Notes: generated from the letters alone by a model not told the origin. 64,000 nucleotides of DNA from Pyrrhosoma nymphula (GCA_963573305.1 OY754331.1:71351275-71415274); one strand, 5' to 3'; shown: positions 1 to 11,399, numbered from the stretch's first letter. A program made the numbers and translations.

Positions 1-1230
1 AAGTAATCCATCCATTTGGTGATGTGTAGACTAGATAAATTCTCTTCCGTATGTGCTTGAAATATGACCCAAATAAACAGAATGCTACCCATGAACGAGA
101 AATGTTCATTTTTACTAGTCTTTGACTCCATTTTGATGCCTAACGTTGTCATCCCTCATTCTAAGCAACAACAGCCTCTCACTAGGCACCTTCTACTAAT
201 GGTACCTGCTGTAATAATATTCATTCCTTGTCTGGAAGGCAAAGCGCAGTTTGATCAAGTGACACATTGACTTCATCGGTTTCACATGGTGCAATTTCTG
301 TCTTCTTACTCATTGTTGGGATCACTCACTCACTCAGTGATTCAGGGCTTAAGCCTTAAAGGATTATTATAAACTCATTAATGTTGACTTTTGGTTTCTG
401 GTTGTTAAAATCTGGTTGACTTTTATTCTTCTCTATCTCGCAAACTGTAATATTCAATTGCATATATAAATAAGGATCCTTCAAGGCCCAAAGAAGTCAC
501 CGTAGAATTGCAAAAAATGGAAGCCTGCTCGAGGGAAGGACTAAGTGGAAATTAATTGGACATAGTCCTCCGTCATTTAGATGGAGAACAAGCTGGCGAA
601 CGAAATGTTGTCTTAGAACTTTGTATCTTCAGTTCTATCGACGTGTTTATTAGTGTGACACGTTATCAAGATAGTAATAATAAAAATGACGATTTTAAAA
701 AGAGAAACTTACATAGAGAGCCTTTTTAAACACTCCAAAGGAGAGGACGAGAAAGCCCTTTAAAATAGATCTGAGAGCAGATCTAAGAGGAAGAAAGACC
801 CTTTTAAAATACTCCAAGAGGACATAACGCAGGAGATGACTCTCTCTCAATTCAAAAGTTGTGTCATTAAGATGGCTAATCACGAATAGGAGTGATTTTC
901 TGTCGTTTACTTGACCAATCAGAAGGTGCCATGGCGAACAAACATGAGCCATAACCGATGACAGAATGAAATGCAAAACCAAAGGCTTGTTTAATATGAA
1001 GTTCTCACTGAGTTGCATCGTGATCGATCTAATTTGTACAATAAAATGGATCGCAATTCAAAAACTTGCCTAATGAAATCCGATTCATGTCGTGAAATCA
1101 GAATCTATTATGGATATTTTGGCACTTAATAAGAAAAATCACTTTAATTTAACTCTGGAAAGAGAGGAGTAATCACAAGAAAACACGGATGACGGCAACC
1201 TGAGCTGAAAATTACCTGACATTTTTATGT
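1..1230. other. No recognisable gene or repeat
   Basis: AT-rich sequence with only short reading frames (the longest about 107 codons, minus strand 695-1018) that show no known domain, composition or motif. I see no inverted or tandem repeat of note. A small exon of a spliced gene cannot be excluded. Confidence 0.5.
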
Positions 1231-1233
1231 CCA

Positions 1234-1302
1234 CCTACATCTATATATACATACTACACTGCAAGCCACCGCAGAGGCGTGTCGCAAGGAGTTTAAGGAC
1301 AC
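1234..1302 (-). repeat. Solo LINE 3'-end fragment (same tail family as the element at 48.05 kb)
   Basis: On the plus strand this reads as a run of TACATC/TATATA units followed by CTGCAAGCCACC, then GAGGCGTGT. The same order (TACATC repeats, CCGCAAGCCGCC, AGGCGTGTGGC) forms the 3' tail of the minus-strand LINE ending at 48053, and a third copy lies at 19018. This is therefore probably a heavily 5'-truncated insertion that retains only the 3' UTR and microsatellite tail of that family. It has no coding capacity. The clade assignment rests on the 48 kb copy. Confidence 0.55.
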
Positions 1303-1309
1303 AAGTTAC

Positions 1310-2355
1310 GTGAAGGAGAGGGTAAAGAGAAAAGATTAAGCAAGAGAGAGTGGAGAGGTGCGAATTGCTCACGAGTCACTAATGGCGTGTGGAAAGAAAG
1401 ATTTTTGTACCCATCATTTCGTCTGGGTGCTTTTTTTATTTTGTCGCGTGTATTAATTGACTGGCACTGTTGTGTTCAATGTGAACGGGCCTTTATTTCG
1501 CAACTACTATTATTCGGACACTATTCTTGAAATGCAGTAATTTCAGCTTTCAGGGTGACTCTATATCAGTAGTTCTGCGTCTTATACTGTTTGCAGGATG
1601 AGGTTCAACTTTAGATACCTGGTACCTTTCCAAACACTGGTTACCACCTTCAGTGTACGTCTTGAATTTCGCTTCTCGATAAATACCGGGCGACAAGGGT
1701 CGGTGATGAAAAGAAACAAACACGAGGTTCACTCGGAGGAAGAACGTCTTCATCGTGTCGTCCAAAAAAAAAGAAAAAATAGCATTCGGTCGGAAGACCA
1801 TTTCTTTGGAAGAGGCGGTATCGCCTGGGGGTGGGAGTGAGAGTGAGAAGAATTCAGAAGAAGATTCCCTCGCCCTATCTCTCCCCCTATCAGGAATGGA
1901 CAGGGGAGACTTTAGAAACGCAGGAAACAGCGGGGCGAGACTTGAAACATTGAGCAGATCAAGTTACGAGTGGAAATACAGTCCGCGTGCAAAATAGGGT
2001 TCACCTTCTTTTGGTGCCAGGCCAGTAGTTCATGAATGGACTGCGGTTCCTTCTCGGGAAAATGGCTAAAATAATGCTCCAATCAAGTGAAATAATAATG
2101 ACAAAGGTCTCATAGGAGCCCGTTTCTTCGTAAAAATACGCCTGAGCCACTGTGTAGGATGGGGTGCGTTGTTAGAGTGAATCACGACGCAGCAGGTGGA
2201 GTGATTACTTGATCGGGGTAATTCGGTGACAGTTGGACCCTGCGCGGTAACGAAAGCTGATGAAATATAACTTATAAGGGTTTGCTGTTCCGTCTCGCAA
2301 AGAAAATTTCTGTTGGAATATTCATCATGCCGTACCAATTGTTGCGTCATGTTGT
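1310..2355. other. No supported feature
   Basis: Two overlapping plus-strand frames of about 80 codons (1598-1840 and 1755-1997) are rich in Ser, Glu, Lys and Arg. They overlap a minus-strand frame of similar length and match no domain I know. I regard them as chance frames in purine-rich DNA. Confidence 0.45.
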
Positions 2356-2361
2356 CGTCTT

Positions 2362-2850
2362 GTTTATTCCGTAACAGTTGTTGTTCTATTTTCAATGACT
2401 TTTGCATGCCCATTCTTTCTCTCAGTTCACTATTTGGAATATGATCCATACGTGTTACGCCACAGCATATTTTACATAATCCAGTCTTAACCACATTCAG
2501 TCTTCTTTTCATATCCTCTGTAATCTTTCACACTTCTGAACCATAAGTGACACTTTCCACCAGTGATGGCAAAATATTTATTTTTTATTAATTAGATGCC
2601 TTTTTCCCCATTGTACTTAGTGCAACACCTTCTTTTTGTAGCTTTTCCTCGTCTTTTTTTCCTTAGAATGTCGTCAGTGCCCTTCCTTTCAAGTATCCAC
2701 CCAGATAGTTGTATTCCGGTATCCATTTTATTTTTCCAGCTATTGTGATACCTCGTTCCCATTGTCACGTACTGTCTCTCACTTGTATTAATTTCAACAC
2801 CCCGAGATACATACTGGGTGTATTTAGTGCTCATGGAAAATTCCACGGGG
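2362..2850 (-). pseudogene. Decayed RTE-like LINE reverse transcriptase, C-terminal part
   Basis: Read on the minus strand, two frames join into a familiar end of an RTE-like endonuclease/reverse transcriptase. The first (2846-2592) has QYVTMG and KGTDD followed by a basic GKATKRRCC stretch, as in the post-palm region. The second (about 2575-2362) has YGSEV with a stop where Trp is expected, then KICCGVTRMDHIPNSELRER, the usual thumb segment. Palm catalytic motifs and the endonuclease are missing. There is at least one frameshift and one stop, so it is non-functional. The RTE assignment follows from resemblance to the better copy at 37.9-40.8 kb and is an inference. Confidence 0.65.
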
Positions 2851-5552
2851 CAGAGAAACTAACAGGAAAGGTGTTTAACCAGTTGAAAACTAAAAATTAA
2901 TTGATATATATTAAATCAATACCAAAAAAGGGCGGAAAAAATCAGGAAAATTATTCGAGGTGAATAAATTACAATTTTTAAATGGAATATAGTGGTTAGC
3001 TGAAAAAGGATTGAAGGAGAGAGCGAAATCTAAGAAAACTCCGAATTGATGGCTGACGACTAAGATATTTAGTCCAATCGAAGGTGAAAAATACACTTAT
3101 TATACCGCATATAGTGGGGTAACGCAGGCAAAATGTCGACAAAATTAATAGAGTTTTCAATCACATCATTTCAGTCTATCGAAAAATTTTACTAAATACA
3201 GAAACACCGACGCTTTAGTAACGGTGCACTTAGATCTGCTTTAAAATAATATGACGGATGTATTTTGAATAACATTATTTATTTTATATTAATCCTTATT
3301 TATTAAGGTGGTTAAACACTGGCAAGTTCGTTGCTGGAATCTATTTTATAAAATGTCGTAAGGAATAATCCATGCCGTTCAGGAAATAAATCTACCGACG
3401 TTTTCAGGACTTTGCACATGATCACCATGATGTTCAGGCTTCTTGATTCTCAACGCCATTTTCAATAAAGATTCAAGAAAAAATTATGTTTTGCTGTAAC
3501 AGGAAATATGAACAAATTCATTATATGGTAAGTGTCCAAACGTAAATCTTGTCATTTACTAAAGAACTGATTTTCACATCATCTCTTTTATTAAAGGTTA
3601 ACCTAATTGAGATATGATAAGATGAATAGTTTTTAAAAGAGTGAATTACTTAAAGTACAAAACTGGTTTAAAATTATATAGAAGTGTTTTTCTACAATTA
3701 AGTGGAATTTAAAGTTTATTCGATCGATTTAAGGTGCTTAAATTTCTCCTTTAAACGGTTTTGAGTGGATTCATGTGATCAATATTTCCCACGTCAAGTT
3801 CAAGGTAACTTATTTCCTCTCTCAGAACTTCTGGCAGCTCTTTATTTTCGATTTCATATCCTGATATTTGCTTGTATTAACCAGTGAAAATGAATTGTTT
3901 CGGTTCATCTGAAGGTGAAAGATCTAGCTTAGTGATTGAAGAGCTATTTTAGCTTACTTAACTTGTACTTAAAAAACTAATTTGGCAGTTCTGGAAAGTC
4001 ATAAAATACCATAGTTTTCATGCCATGTTCAACCTGTTTGCTGATGATATAACCTCGAGTTTAACACCTAAAAGTAGAATCCATGCAATTTACGGAAATG
4101 ATGCTCTGAGGATTGAAAGGATTTATGAGACATCTTTAATTATTTAGTTTTCATCTTAAATTCTTATTATACAGGCGTCATATTACCAACACTTCGCATA
4201 GGTAGTTGAATTTTCTGGTGTAAAGGTACAATTTCAAAGCTAAAAGGTATTTCAAAGGTACTATTGAAGCGCAGAGCCTTCTGTTTAAAATTTAACTTAT
4301 TCGCAAATGTTCCTTTCATCAAGGAAATTAATTGACGGTATTTCACAACCATAGTGAAAAAGTATATAACAATTATCTTAATTTTTTAAATATTATCCGT
4401 ATGCACAACTGAAATGTGGAGAATGTTTTTGTTCCTGATCTAATAGCAACTAAGCACGAAGACCAACTAACATAAGAGACACATACGCCACTTACTATGT
4501 ACCGTATTATGTTCAATTAATAACCAATTTGATTTCAACAATATTTTAAAAATCTGTTCAACTTACCAAAACCACCAACCAATTACCAAAAAATGTCCCT
4601 TGCGTCTTTGTCTCAAGATTCTTCGCAAGCAAAGGACGGCTTTTAAAAGTTATTATTATTTTTTCCAATAAGAAATCTGAGCTGCGTGATTGCAAAACAT
4701 ATTTCTTATATTTAGCGCATTAGGAACGTATGTCATATAATAACGCATTAGAAATCATAAGAAGAAAACCTATAAGATTCATTTACTTCACATGACGACT
4801 GAAATTAGTAGAATAAGCGTGAAGGCCAATTTTTGGCCATGCTAATCTCAGCATGAATATCCAGAAGGTAGTGTAATACATCCAAGAAATTAATGTAAAG
4901 TGCAACATTAAGAGAAAAATAAGGTGGTTAGTTAATCAAAAAGTAAAAATAGCCTTTAATATTCAATTTTCATCAATCGCAACCATTAAAAATACTGTGT
5001 ACCAACGGACATTTTCATGAAGGAGGCACCTCGCGATTTCATCAAATATTATACTTCAAGAAAAACGGCATAAAGTAGAGCGCTTTACCAACGTGGCCAC
5101 AACCAAAGGACACGCTATTGTGTCCTGCTTGGGAAATCACGTCACTGCAAATGATATCAAGAACATGTATAAGGGAATCAAGCAAAAACACACACGCGCA
5201 AGAAACAATGAAGACGTGAGGAAACCGGGCCAGCTGTAGGGTTACCATACTCGACTTCTTAAAGGGGGTGATAAACTCTCGAAGGTGTCGTAACCATTTT
5301 CCGTAACCCTCTCAGCGCGGGCGGACGAGAGAGGAGTGATCGCATGGAGCAAGGTGCACGCAGACACCGTCTCTTGAACTAGTCCACGTATATTTTAACT
5401 CGGCGTCGAGTCGACGTAATAATAAACTGCAGCGATAAGGCAACCTTCGCCTTGCCCCGCAATGTGGCAATTCAAACGACGCGGAGTGCACCGCCGAAGG
5501 TTTGACTGTTTACTTTGCTCCAGTCCCATTCTTCCCCTTCGCCTGATTTGAG

Positions 5553-5564
5553 CCCCCCCCCCCC
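5553..5564 (+). repeat. Poly-C homopolymer (12 C)
   Basis: An uninterrupted run of 12 cytosines inside a pyrimidine-rich segment (about 5520-5660). It may be low-complexity DNA or the edge of a GC-rich regulatory block. Length errors are common at such runs. Confidence 0.8.
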
Positions 5565-6402
5565 GCGTGTAAACCCACCTTCGCTGCCCCCTCCCGCCAC
5601 CCCCTGCTTTTTAGCCGTGGCAACTCACGTGCAGAGGGGGGGGATGGCAGGGGAGGGCATGTTTGCACCCAGTCATCCGGCAAGTCACCGACGCGACGCG
5701 TGGAGGACGACGATCTAATGCATTCCATATCTCCTTGCTCCCCCATTCACCCTCACAATCCCCTCGACAGCGAGCACGCAATTTCCACTGTTTGCGCTTT
5801 CGTATATTCATATACCCTTTTTATATTATCATTTCAAGTCCACGTTCCTCTTCAGTGCTCTCCCTTTTCACTTTTCTCCCGGCGTTCCACGCGTCTCTCG
5901 TCCGCCCCTGAAGTGTGGCGTCTGCACCACCATCGTTGTTACGGGAGGGGTTGATATATATTCCAGGGTGTCTTACTATTTCCTTTTCAGGCCTAAACGA
6001 ATATTTATTTTTTACGAATATCCTAGCGATTCCTCGACGATATTTCTCATTTAAAGCCCATTTTTCACACAATACGTGATCGAGTACAAGTTCGAGAATA
6101 CTCGGGAGTGTTGACCTTGATAGCCGGTATTTAATGATAAAAACAGAATCCAGGATGATTTCAGCTGTTCTAGACCCCACACGATCAATGAGCTTCTACT
6201 AGAGGGGCGCATTTCGTGATTAACCAATCTATGGCTGCAGACGACCAACACGATCGTCGGGACAATTTCATTTATTGCTGATTTCACGGCCAGAAAATTA
6301 CCAATAGCCACAGTAGGTATTGGTGGCTGTGATTTCAGAAAGTAATATCGCACAGCCACTTTAAAAGCTAATGGTCTTTCAGTGTTGGCACAAGCTGCTT
6401 CG

Positions 6403-6442
6403 GGTCTAGTTGACCGTCCACGGGTCGACAGTCAACTGGACC
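6403..6442. repeat. Small hairpin, 12 bp arms
   Basis: GGTCTAGTTGAC at 6403-6414 is complementary, with one mismatch, to GTCAACTGGACC at 6431-6442, leaving a 16 nt loop. No U-run or other terminator-like context is present, and its significance is unknown. Confidence 0.4.
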
Positions 6443-8499
6443 TCAAGACACCTTCAAGAAAGTCAGCGAAATATAGTCCACAATATGGAACGGCGCTGTG
6501 GAAAACCAAATAACCGGAAGATCAACCTTCCAAGTAACATGAACCCAGCGGAAACTGGCATAACATCTTTGAAGATATTTTGATAGTAGAACAGTCTTCC
6601 AGTGTCATGTGTTGCTGAAAAAGTGTACTGGTTAACATGCATGCTCGCTATCATACTCGCTGAGCTACTTTGTTTCATAATGGATAAGATGCTAGTTTGC
6701 TACTAGCTCCCCGTTACAGGGTCCAGTAGCCGTAGAAAGAGCTAATTAGTTTTTTAAGCCGCAGTGCAATCTTCACTTTCTGAAATCAGCGCCATTTATA
6801 CCTCTGGCGGCAATTAGTAATTTTTTGCCGAGAAAATAACAATAGTTAAAAATATCCCGACAATTGTTTTGGTAGAGAGCTGGCAAAGATTGGTTGCTTA
6901 AAAATTAGCGTACACATGCGCTATAATATGAATGAAATTACCGCTTCCTCGAAAGCAAATGTTCACTATCGTATGATCTTTCCAAGACGGCTCATTTCAT
7001 ACTGAATTCCGTCCCAAAAACCAATTACTGGCTAGCATACTAGGTCTTGAGCGGGATCAGGTATCGTGAGAATGGGGCTTTAGGAAAAGGTTGACCTTGA
7101 TACAATAATGTATTTTATGACCACCCCTAGACTTGATTTTGCATTTATTTGAAGGTGCATCAATATTATGGGGGTATAACGAAGTCATGGGAGGGAATGA
7201 TATATAAAAGGTTAGATATTGTCTTTCAACTCAAATTGCAAAATCCTAATTGCATATTTGATACGAATGTCCTTGTGATTCCTCAGAAAAATTAAATTTG
7301 ATATAAATATCCTATATCAGCTACATATTGAAAGCCATGCGAATACCTACATTCCATGGTATATTTTACGAAGGTTTCCAGATTTCACATTAGGTTCAAT
7401 CTAAATATTTGAAGTTGTCTCACAACTATCTTCCAAGTCCAACATGGATCGATTCTCAATGGCCTTGAGATTCGCTTAAAGAGAATAACTCAAGATTGTT
7501 ATCCATTTTAAACAGCAAGCAGAACACGCTACCGCAATTCGAGTATTTTATGATAGTTACAAGACTGATATCTTTTAAAGTTTGTGTTATATTGATTAAC
7601 ATAGCTCTATTATATATAATACAGAGGATGAAATGAAGTATAGTGGGCTGTTGAAGAGGGTAATCGAGGCTAAATGTAAGTTATGTGGATTTAATTAGGA
7701 GAAGAGTGGGAATTGCAGACAGCGTGAAAGAGTGCATGAGATATGAGGCGTTTAAAATGGCGGAAATAAAGGACATACTTAGTTATTCATGAAGAGTTTA
7801 AAGGTGCGGAAGACATGACATATGTTGGGGTTGTGAGCTTGGTTGAAATTGTCCCTAAACCAACCAGTAGTTGAAGAACACCTTTTGGGGAAGAATAGAT
7901 AACAAAGCCTAACTTGGAGCATGGGACTACATGATAAGGACCCTTAAAAGAGATGACGAGAAAGGACCAGAAGCGTTCGAACAGTAGGTGGAAAGGACGG
8001 AAAAAGCACTATGAACCCAAAGGAAGAAAAACGAATCATATTAAACATGGTAGGTGAGGAAAGAACGTTGGTTGTGGAATTCAAAAGGAGGCAAAATGGG
8101 TGAAAGAAGGAAGTTTTAAAGGGAGATGGGATACATGGGGCCATTTTGGAATGGACAATACTGGAATTAAGGTGAGGAGAAAGAAGGATAAGCAATTAGG
8201 ATGTGATGAACAGAGGAAGGAAGTACGCTAAAATGTACAGAAAATGTGAGATAATAATTCACGTAAAGCTAAAAATATAGTGGCAACGCACCTAACCTGA
8301 ACAGCAGATAACCAAAAAATAATAGTTATCCGTGGTTACATAAATAAAATTCTATCAATGAGGCAATTCATTAGGAATCATTCATCATTAAGGAATCATG
8401 TAAAATTCATCACCTTTCACTAGGGATCATTTATCATATGTAATTTTGAGAATGAGGCAGAGAAGCGATCTACAGTAAATCTTCAGTATTTGAGTGTAA

Positions 8500-8742
8500 G
8501 AGGTAATGAGACCGATGGGATTGAGTAAGCATGGAGACTAGAACCTTATCTTCCCATCAAGAGTATATAGGTTCGAATATTGGTTCTCGCGGAGATATTA
8601 TAAGTAATCCCAACTTGCGTGCTACGTGAAATTCAACTAAAGTTGGTCGGGCACGACGCTAAGCATTGGACCATTGGGGTTTTCCGCTAAGATCAGGCAG
8701 GATATGCAATGCCCATACCAGGTTTCTCCCCCCAAAAAAATC
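8500..8742 (+). repeat. tRNA-derived SINE-like element
   Basis: GGTTCGAATATTGG at 8570-8583 is a degenerate RNA polymerase III B box, and a weaker A-box-like segment (TGGGATTGAGTAAG) lies about 55 bp upstream. After it comes a tRNA-unrelated body (GTTGGTCGGGCACGACGC, TTGGGGTTTTCC, ATACCAGGTTTCTCC) ending in C6A7 at 8728-8740. The order of a pol III promoter, a body and an A-run is that of a SINE. The element is diverged and probably inactive. I did not find a second full copy in the window. Confidence 0.5.
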
Positions 8743-8949
8743 CTTATCTCACCAACCTACCAACCAACCCTCAATGGCGCAAATAACCTCAGTTCTTGAT
8801 CGCCAAACCAGGTAACTAACCAAGAATTGTCATTCTAGCAGAGAGTAAATTGAAAGAGTTAACGATCCGCCAAACCCAAATCCAATTGCTAACTTCAAAT
8901 GTAGAAAAAGATAAAAACACTGGTACACTTCCACACTTTTATTGATCAG

Positions 8950-8983
8950 TCGACCATGGTTTCGGCACGCTAAACCATCATCT
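8950..8983 (-). ncRNA. Degenerate hammerhead-ribozyme-like core
   Basis: On the minus strand the order is CAGATGA, a short GG...GCC helix, GAAACC, ATGGTC. This is the hammerhead order CUGANGA / stem II / GAAA / short stem III / NUH, but U4 of the conserved box is A here, which should abolish cleavage. After the GTC site comes ...AATAAAAGTGTGG, a tail shared by the other copies. Confidence 0.4.
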
Positions 8984-9168
8984 GGGTATTATTCAAACTT
9001 GTATTTCCCTTACATACATAAACTTGGGCTGTTTGGGGAGGGTGTTTTGGAAGGGGAAGGTAAGCGTTAATCGTTAGTTGACGTCGGCCAGGTATTCGAA
9101 AATTATGTGACGTTAGCACCTACCACCAAAGTAAATGTATGCAAGGGAAAGAAAAGTGAGAATGTTAC

Positions 9169-9201
9169 CTTGATGATGGCATAAAGTGCCGAAACCAAGG
9201 T
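9169..9201 (+). ncRNA. Degenerate hammerhead-ribozyme-like core
   Basis: Plus strand: TTGATGA, then GGCA-TAAAG-TGCC forming a 4 bp stem II, then GAAACC AA GGTA. The first base of the conserved box is T rather than C, so the copy is probably inactive. Stem III would be ACC/GGU with a 2 nt loop, and the cleavage triplet would be GUA. The AATAAAAATGTGG tail expected next appears only after the inserted MITE, at 9425. Confidence 0.4.
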
Positions 9202-9204
9202 ATA

Positions 9205-9413
9205 GGTGCAGCGAAACTTGGTGGCACTCACCAGCGGAGGATTATTGGACAATGACCGTAAACCAAACGTTGATGAATGGGTAAAATTATCGAAGGACTC
9301 CCGCAAGGTCCTCTGGAAAAAGTCTCAGCCGCTTCATCCCACAGATCATGTGTGCTTCCATCTCCTTTGCGCCAAACTCTTCACAAGTGAGTGCCACCAA
9401 GTTTCGCTGCACC
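9205..9413. mobile_element. MITE with 27 bp perfect terminal inverted repeats and TATA duplication
   Basis: The ends at 9205-9231 and 9387-9413 are exact reverse complements (GGTGCAGCGAAACTTGG...). They are flanked on both sides by TATA (9201-9204 and 9414-9417), consistent with a TATA or TA target duplication. Removing the 209 bp plus one TATA restores the continuity of the surrounding hammerhead-like repeat, which supports insertion rather than chance. It carries no transposase. A decayed relative is at 10893-11099. The superfamily is unresolved; a TA-containing target fits Tc1/mariner or related groups. Confidence 0.7.
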
Positions 9414-9443
9414 TATAGTTTGATCAATAAAAATGTGGAAACG

Positions 9444-9660
9444 TAACTGAATTTCTTTTTCTTTTTCCTCTTTTGAAAATGGATGAAAAGAGGATCCACA
9501 GAGTTTGTGCCAGCACTCTTTCATATGCTAGTCTAATTGATAAAACACCTATTCATATTAAAACAAATTAACAGGAACTACAATCTTCAGGTGGAATGAG
9601 ACAGTTCATTTCCTTAAGATCGAAACTAAAGCTCTTCTTTATCTTTTTCTACTACTCTCG
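9444..9660. other. No supported feature
   Basis: AT-rich spacer between the foldback and the CpG-dense block. Nothing is recognised. Confidence 0.5.
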
Positions 9661-10010
9661 GGATGGGCGGGCGTCGCTTTCGACGCTGTTTCAGGAGGGG
9701 TTTGGTCGGTCACGTGGAGAGACACGCGTTGGTGTCGACGAGACGCGCCAGGGTTGACTCTTTTCCGCGCGCGCGGGAGGTTTGGGGGGAAGGGGAGAGA
9801 AAGAGAAAACGCCGAGGCACGTGCATTTTAAAAAGGCGGGAAAGAAGCGAGATGAGGAGAGGGGGGAGGAGCGAAGCGAAGGGATTGCACGCGCTCCCGA
9901 GTGCACATACAAACACGTGCGCATCGAACAGGAAGGAATAAGAGAGGAAGGGATGGCTGAAAACGGGCGAAGGAACGGAGGGACCCAACGGAGAAGTATG
10001 AGGGCTTGAG
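9660..10010. other. CpG-dense, purine-rich block
   Basis: This segment contrasts sharply with the AT-rich surroundings. CGs are frequent (GTCGACGAGACGCG, CGCGCGCG near 9768), and it is followed by GA-rich DNA. Several overlapping frames on both strands are open simply because of composition. It could be a promoter-like CpG island or part of a GC-rich repeat, since its downstream end (from 10001) is repeated at 13060. I see no transcript evidence. Confidence 0.4.
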
Positions 10011-10085
10011 CGAGGAGGCTGCATTGAAGCGAAGATGAACGGAAAAAGATAACAATTGAACGGCACAAAGCGGAGTGAGGGAGGA
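10001..10085 (+). repeat. Dispersed repeat, copy 1
   Basis: The segment with TTGAGCGAGG, ATTGAAGCGAAGATG, ACGGAAAAAGATAA and CACAAAGCGGAGTGAG recurs at 13060-13140 with about one change in seven or eight bases. Both copies continue into purine-rich DNA. The element type is unknown. Confidence 0.65.
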
Positions 10086-10309
10086 GAAGGAAGCTTGATA
10101 GATGGGGGAAAAGAGGAGATAAGGTATAATGCCTCGATCCCACTACAAGCTTACTTGAGTCCGTCCACGATAATAGCGCAGTTGAGCATTCCAACCTACG
10201 ACCAATAGGGTAACGGCGTGCAAAGGCCTTTCGGTGAGGCAGACATAACGTAAACGTAACTTCAACATGGATAAGAAGAAGCCGACGGGATTTTCAATGA
10301 ATGTTTTTC

Positions 10310-10360
10310 GATGGTATGTGGTATACGATGGTACGCGATGGTACGCTATGGTATACGATG
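10310..10360 (+). repeat. Degenerate tandem decamer repeat
   Basis: About five tandem units of a GATGGTACGC-like decamer (variants GGTATGT, GGTATAC). The unit is 10 bp, so it does not keep a reading frame, and the overlapping small ORF is not persuasive. Confidence 0.7.
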
Positions 10361-10510
10361 TTAAATGTCAATTATTTCATGACTAAACATTTAGAAACTA
10401 GCTTAGGAAAACTTATACGGAAATTATATAAACGACGAGACGAGATAAAATCCCAGGTTCACCATAGTGAACTGCACATACATCAAAATATTAAAGCAGC
10501 GCCATCATGA

Positions 10511-10892
10511 AGGCAAAAATACGCCTAATTACTGACGACGACAGTAAAAATTATTAACATACCATGATTGGATAATATAATGATTTGGATTACAAAGTAA
10601 TGAGAAATAAACATTTTTTCACGTTCGTATGATGTAAGCATAGGCCACCATCTTGGATTACTCGTTCCGGAGATTCGCTTCCCCAGACGGCAATGAGTTT
10701 ATTGACTGGCTGCAACTCGCTATGTCAACTGCGCTATTATCTTGGACGGACTTTACGCAGGTAATTCGTTCACTAGTATAAATAAACTTGACGAAAGTAG
10801 GTTATTGCTACCCAAAGTTATAGATTTTACCACATTTGAGTTATCATCGTCATGGAGCTGATTCCTATGACTTCTGTGAAAGTAAATTATTT
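10511..10892. other. No supported feature
   Basis: Ordinary AT-rich sequence; nothing is recognised. Confidence 0.5.
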
Positions 10893-11099
10893 AAGTAAAA
10901 GCCAAACTTGGCGGCACTTGCTTGTTGAAAGTATGTCGCAAGGGAGAAGAAAGCATACAAAGGAGGTAGGACTAGGAGGTGTTCCTCCAGAAATCCCTCC
11001 TGGGATCCTCGAGTACCTATGCCTGCTAATTAACGCTGGATACACTCTCAGGGGCCTTTACCTCCCTGATGGTGAGTGCTACCAAGCTTTGCTGCACTG
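10893..11099. mobile_element. Decayed copy of the 9.2 kb MITE family
   Basis: The left end has CCAAACTTGGCGGCACT and the right end GTGAGTGCTACCAAGCTTTGCTGCAC, which match the terminal repeats of the element at 9205-9413 with several substitutions. The length is also about 207 bp. The interior does not align convincingly by eye. The outermost bases of the left end have decayed, so no target duplication can be read. Confidence 0.55.
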
Positions 11100-11127
11100 T
11101 AATGAATGGACTAGGTTTTATATATAA

Positions 11128-11399
11128 AGGGTAGTGTTAAGTAATTCTGTGTTCAATGTTTCGAGTATTTTGGAGGTCAGAAATGCCTCAAAGAGAGGAC
11201 GAGGTTTTTGGCCATCGGCGATATAGGCCCTCGGGTCCATGGGTCCATATCGCGCTACCGTTTCTCTCTTCACAGTGGAAACTCGCAGCCCAAATTTATT
11301 ACTTAGACCTAATTTATTACTTCCGCATCCCATCTCGGAGACATTTTTGACCTCCAAAATACCCAAAACATTGAACACAGAATTACTTTCCACTACCCT
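11128..11399. mobile_element. MITE with about 60 bp inverted arms flanked by TATA
   Basis: The left arm (11128-11189, beginning AGGGTAGTG) and right arm (about 11340-11399, ending CACTACCCT) are roughly 90% complementary and include a shared TTCTGTGTTCAATGTTT block. Both ends abut TATATA, compatible with a TA target site. The 150 bp interior contains no transposase. Overlapping frames on both strands mirror each other because of the palindrome and are not genes. Confidence 0.65.

Larger units (their letters stand above)
2851..8495. other. Long stretch without recognisable genes
   Basis: About 5.6 kb of mostly AT-rich DNA. Reading frames are short and match nothing I know. A pyrimidine-rich, partly CpG-containing block lies at about 5460-5950, including a run of 12 C at 5553-5564. 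A small hairpin lies at 6403-6442. An isolated FADD-like tetrapeptide frame near 4030 is discussed among the rejected items. Confidence 0.5.
8926..9443. mobile_element. Foldback with two opposed hammerhead-like half sites (Penelope-like terminal fragments)
   Basis: The outer arms are CACTTCCACACTTTTATTGATCA (8926-8948, written here only to identify the site) and its near complement at 9421-9443. Just inside each arm is a hammerhead-like core in opposite orientation: minus at 8950-8983 and plus at 9169-9201. The right-hand core is separated from its arm by an inserted 209 bp MITE (9205-9413). Penelope-like elements are known to end in repeats that carry hammerhead motifs and can be inverted, which is the basis for the assignment. 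No reverse transcriptase or GIY-YIG frame is visible between the arms. Confidence 0.5.

Noticed and set aside
2255..2290. CTGATGA that could start a hammerhead
   Set aside because: No GAAA box or NUH triplet follows at the right distance.
4015..4150. Plus-strand frame with LFADDITSSLTP, resembling a reverse transcriptase FADD box
   Set aside because: Only this tetrapeptide fits. Neither the upstream QG-type motif nor the thumb is found on either side, so chance is likely.
8640..8700. Resemblance to 5S rRNA internal sequence (GTCGGGCACGACGCTAAGC)
   Set aside because: Order and length do not fit 5S rRNA. It sits in the body of the SINE-like element.
9663..10194. Several overlapping long frames on both strands
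   Set aside because: They are open because of GC and purine composition. No frame shows conserved motifs.
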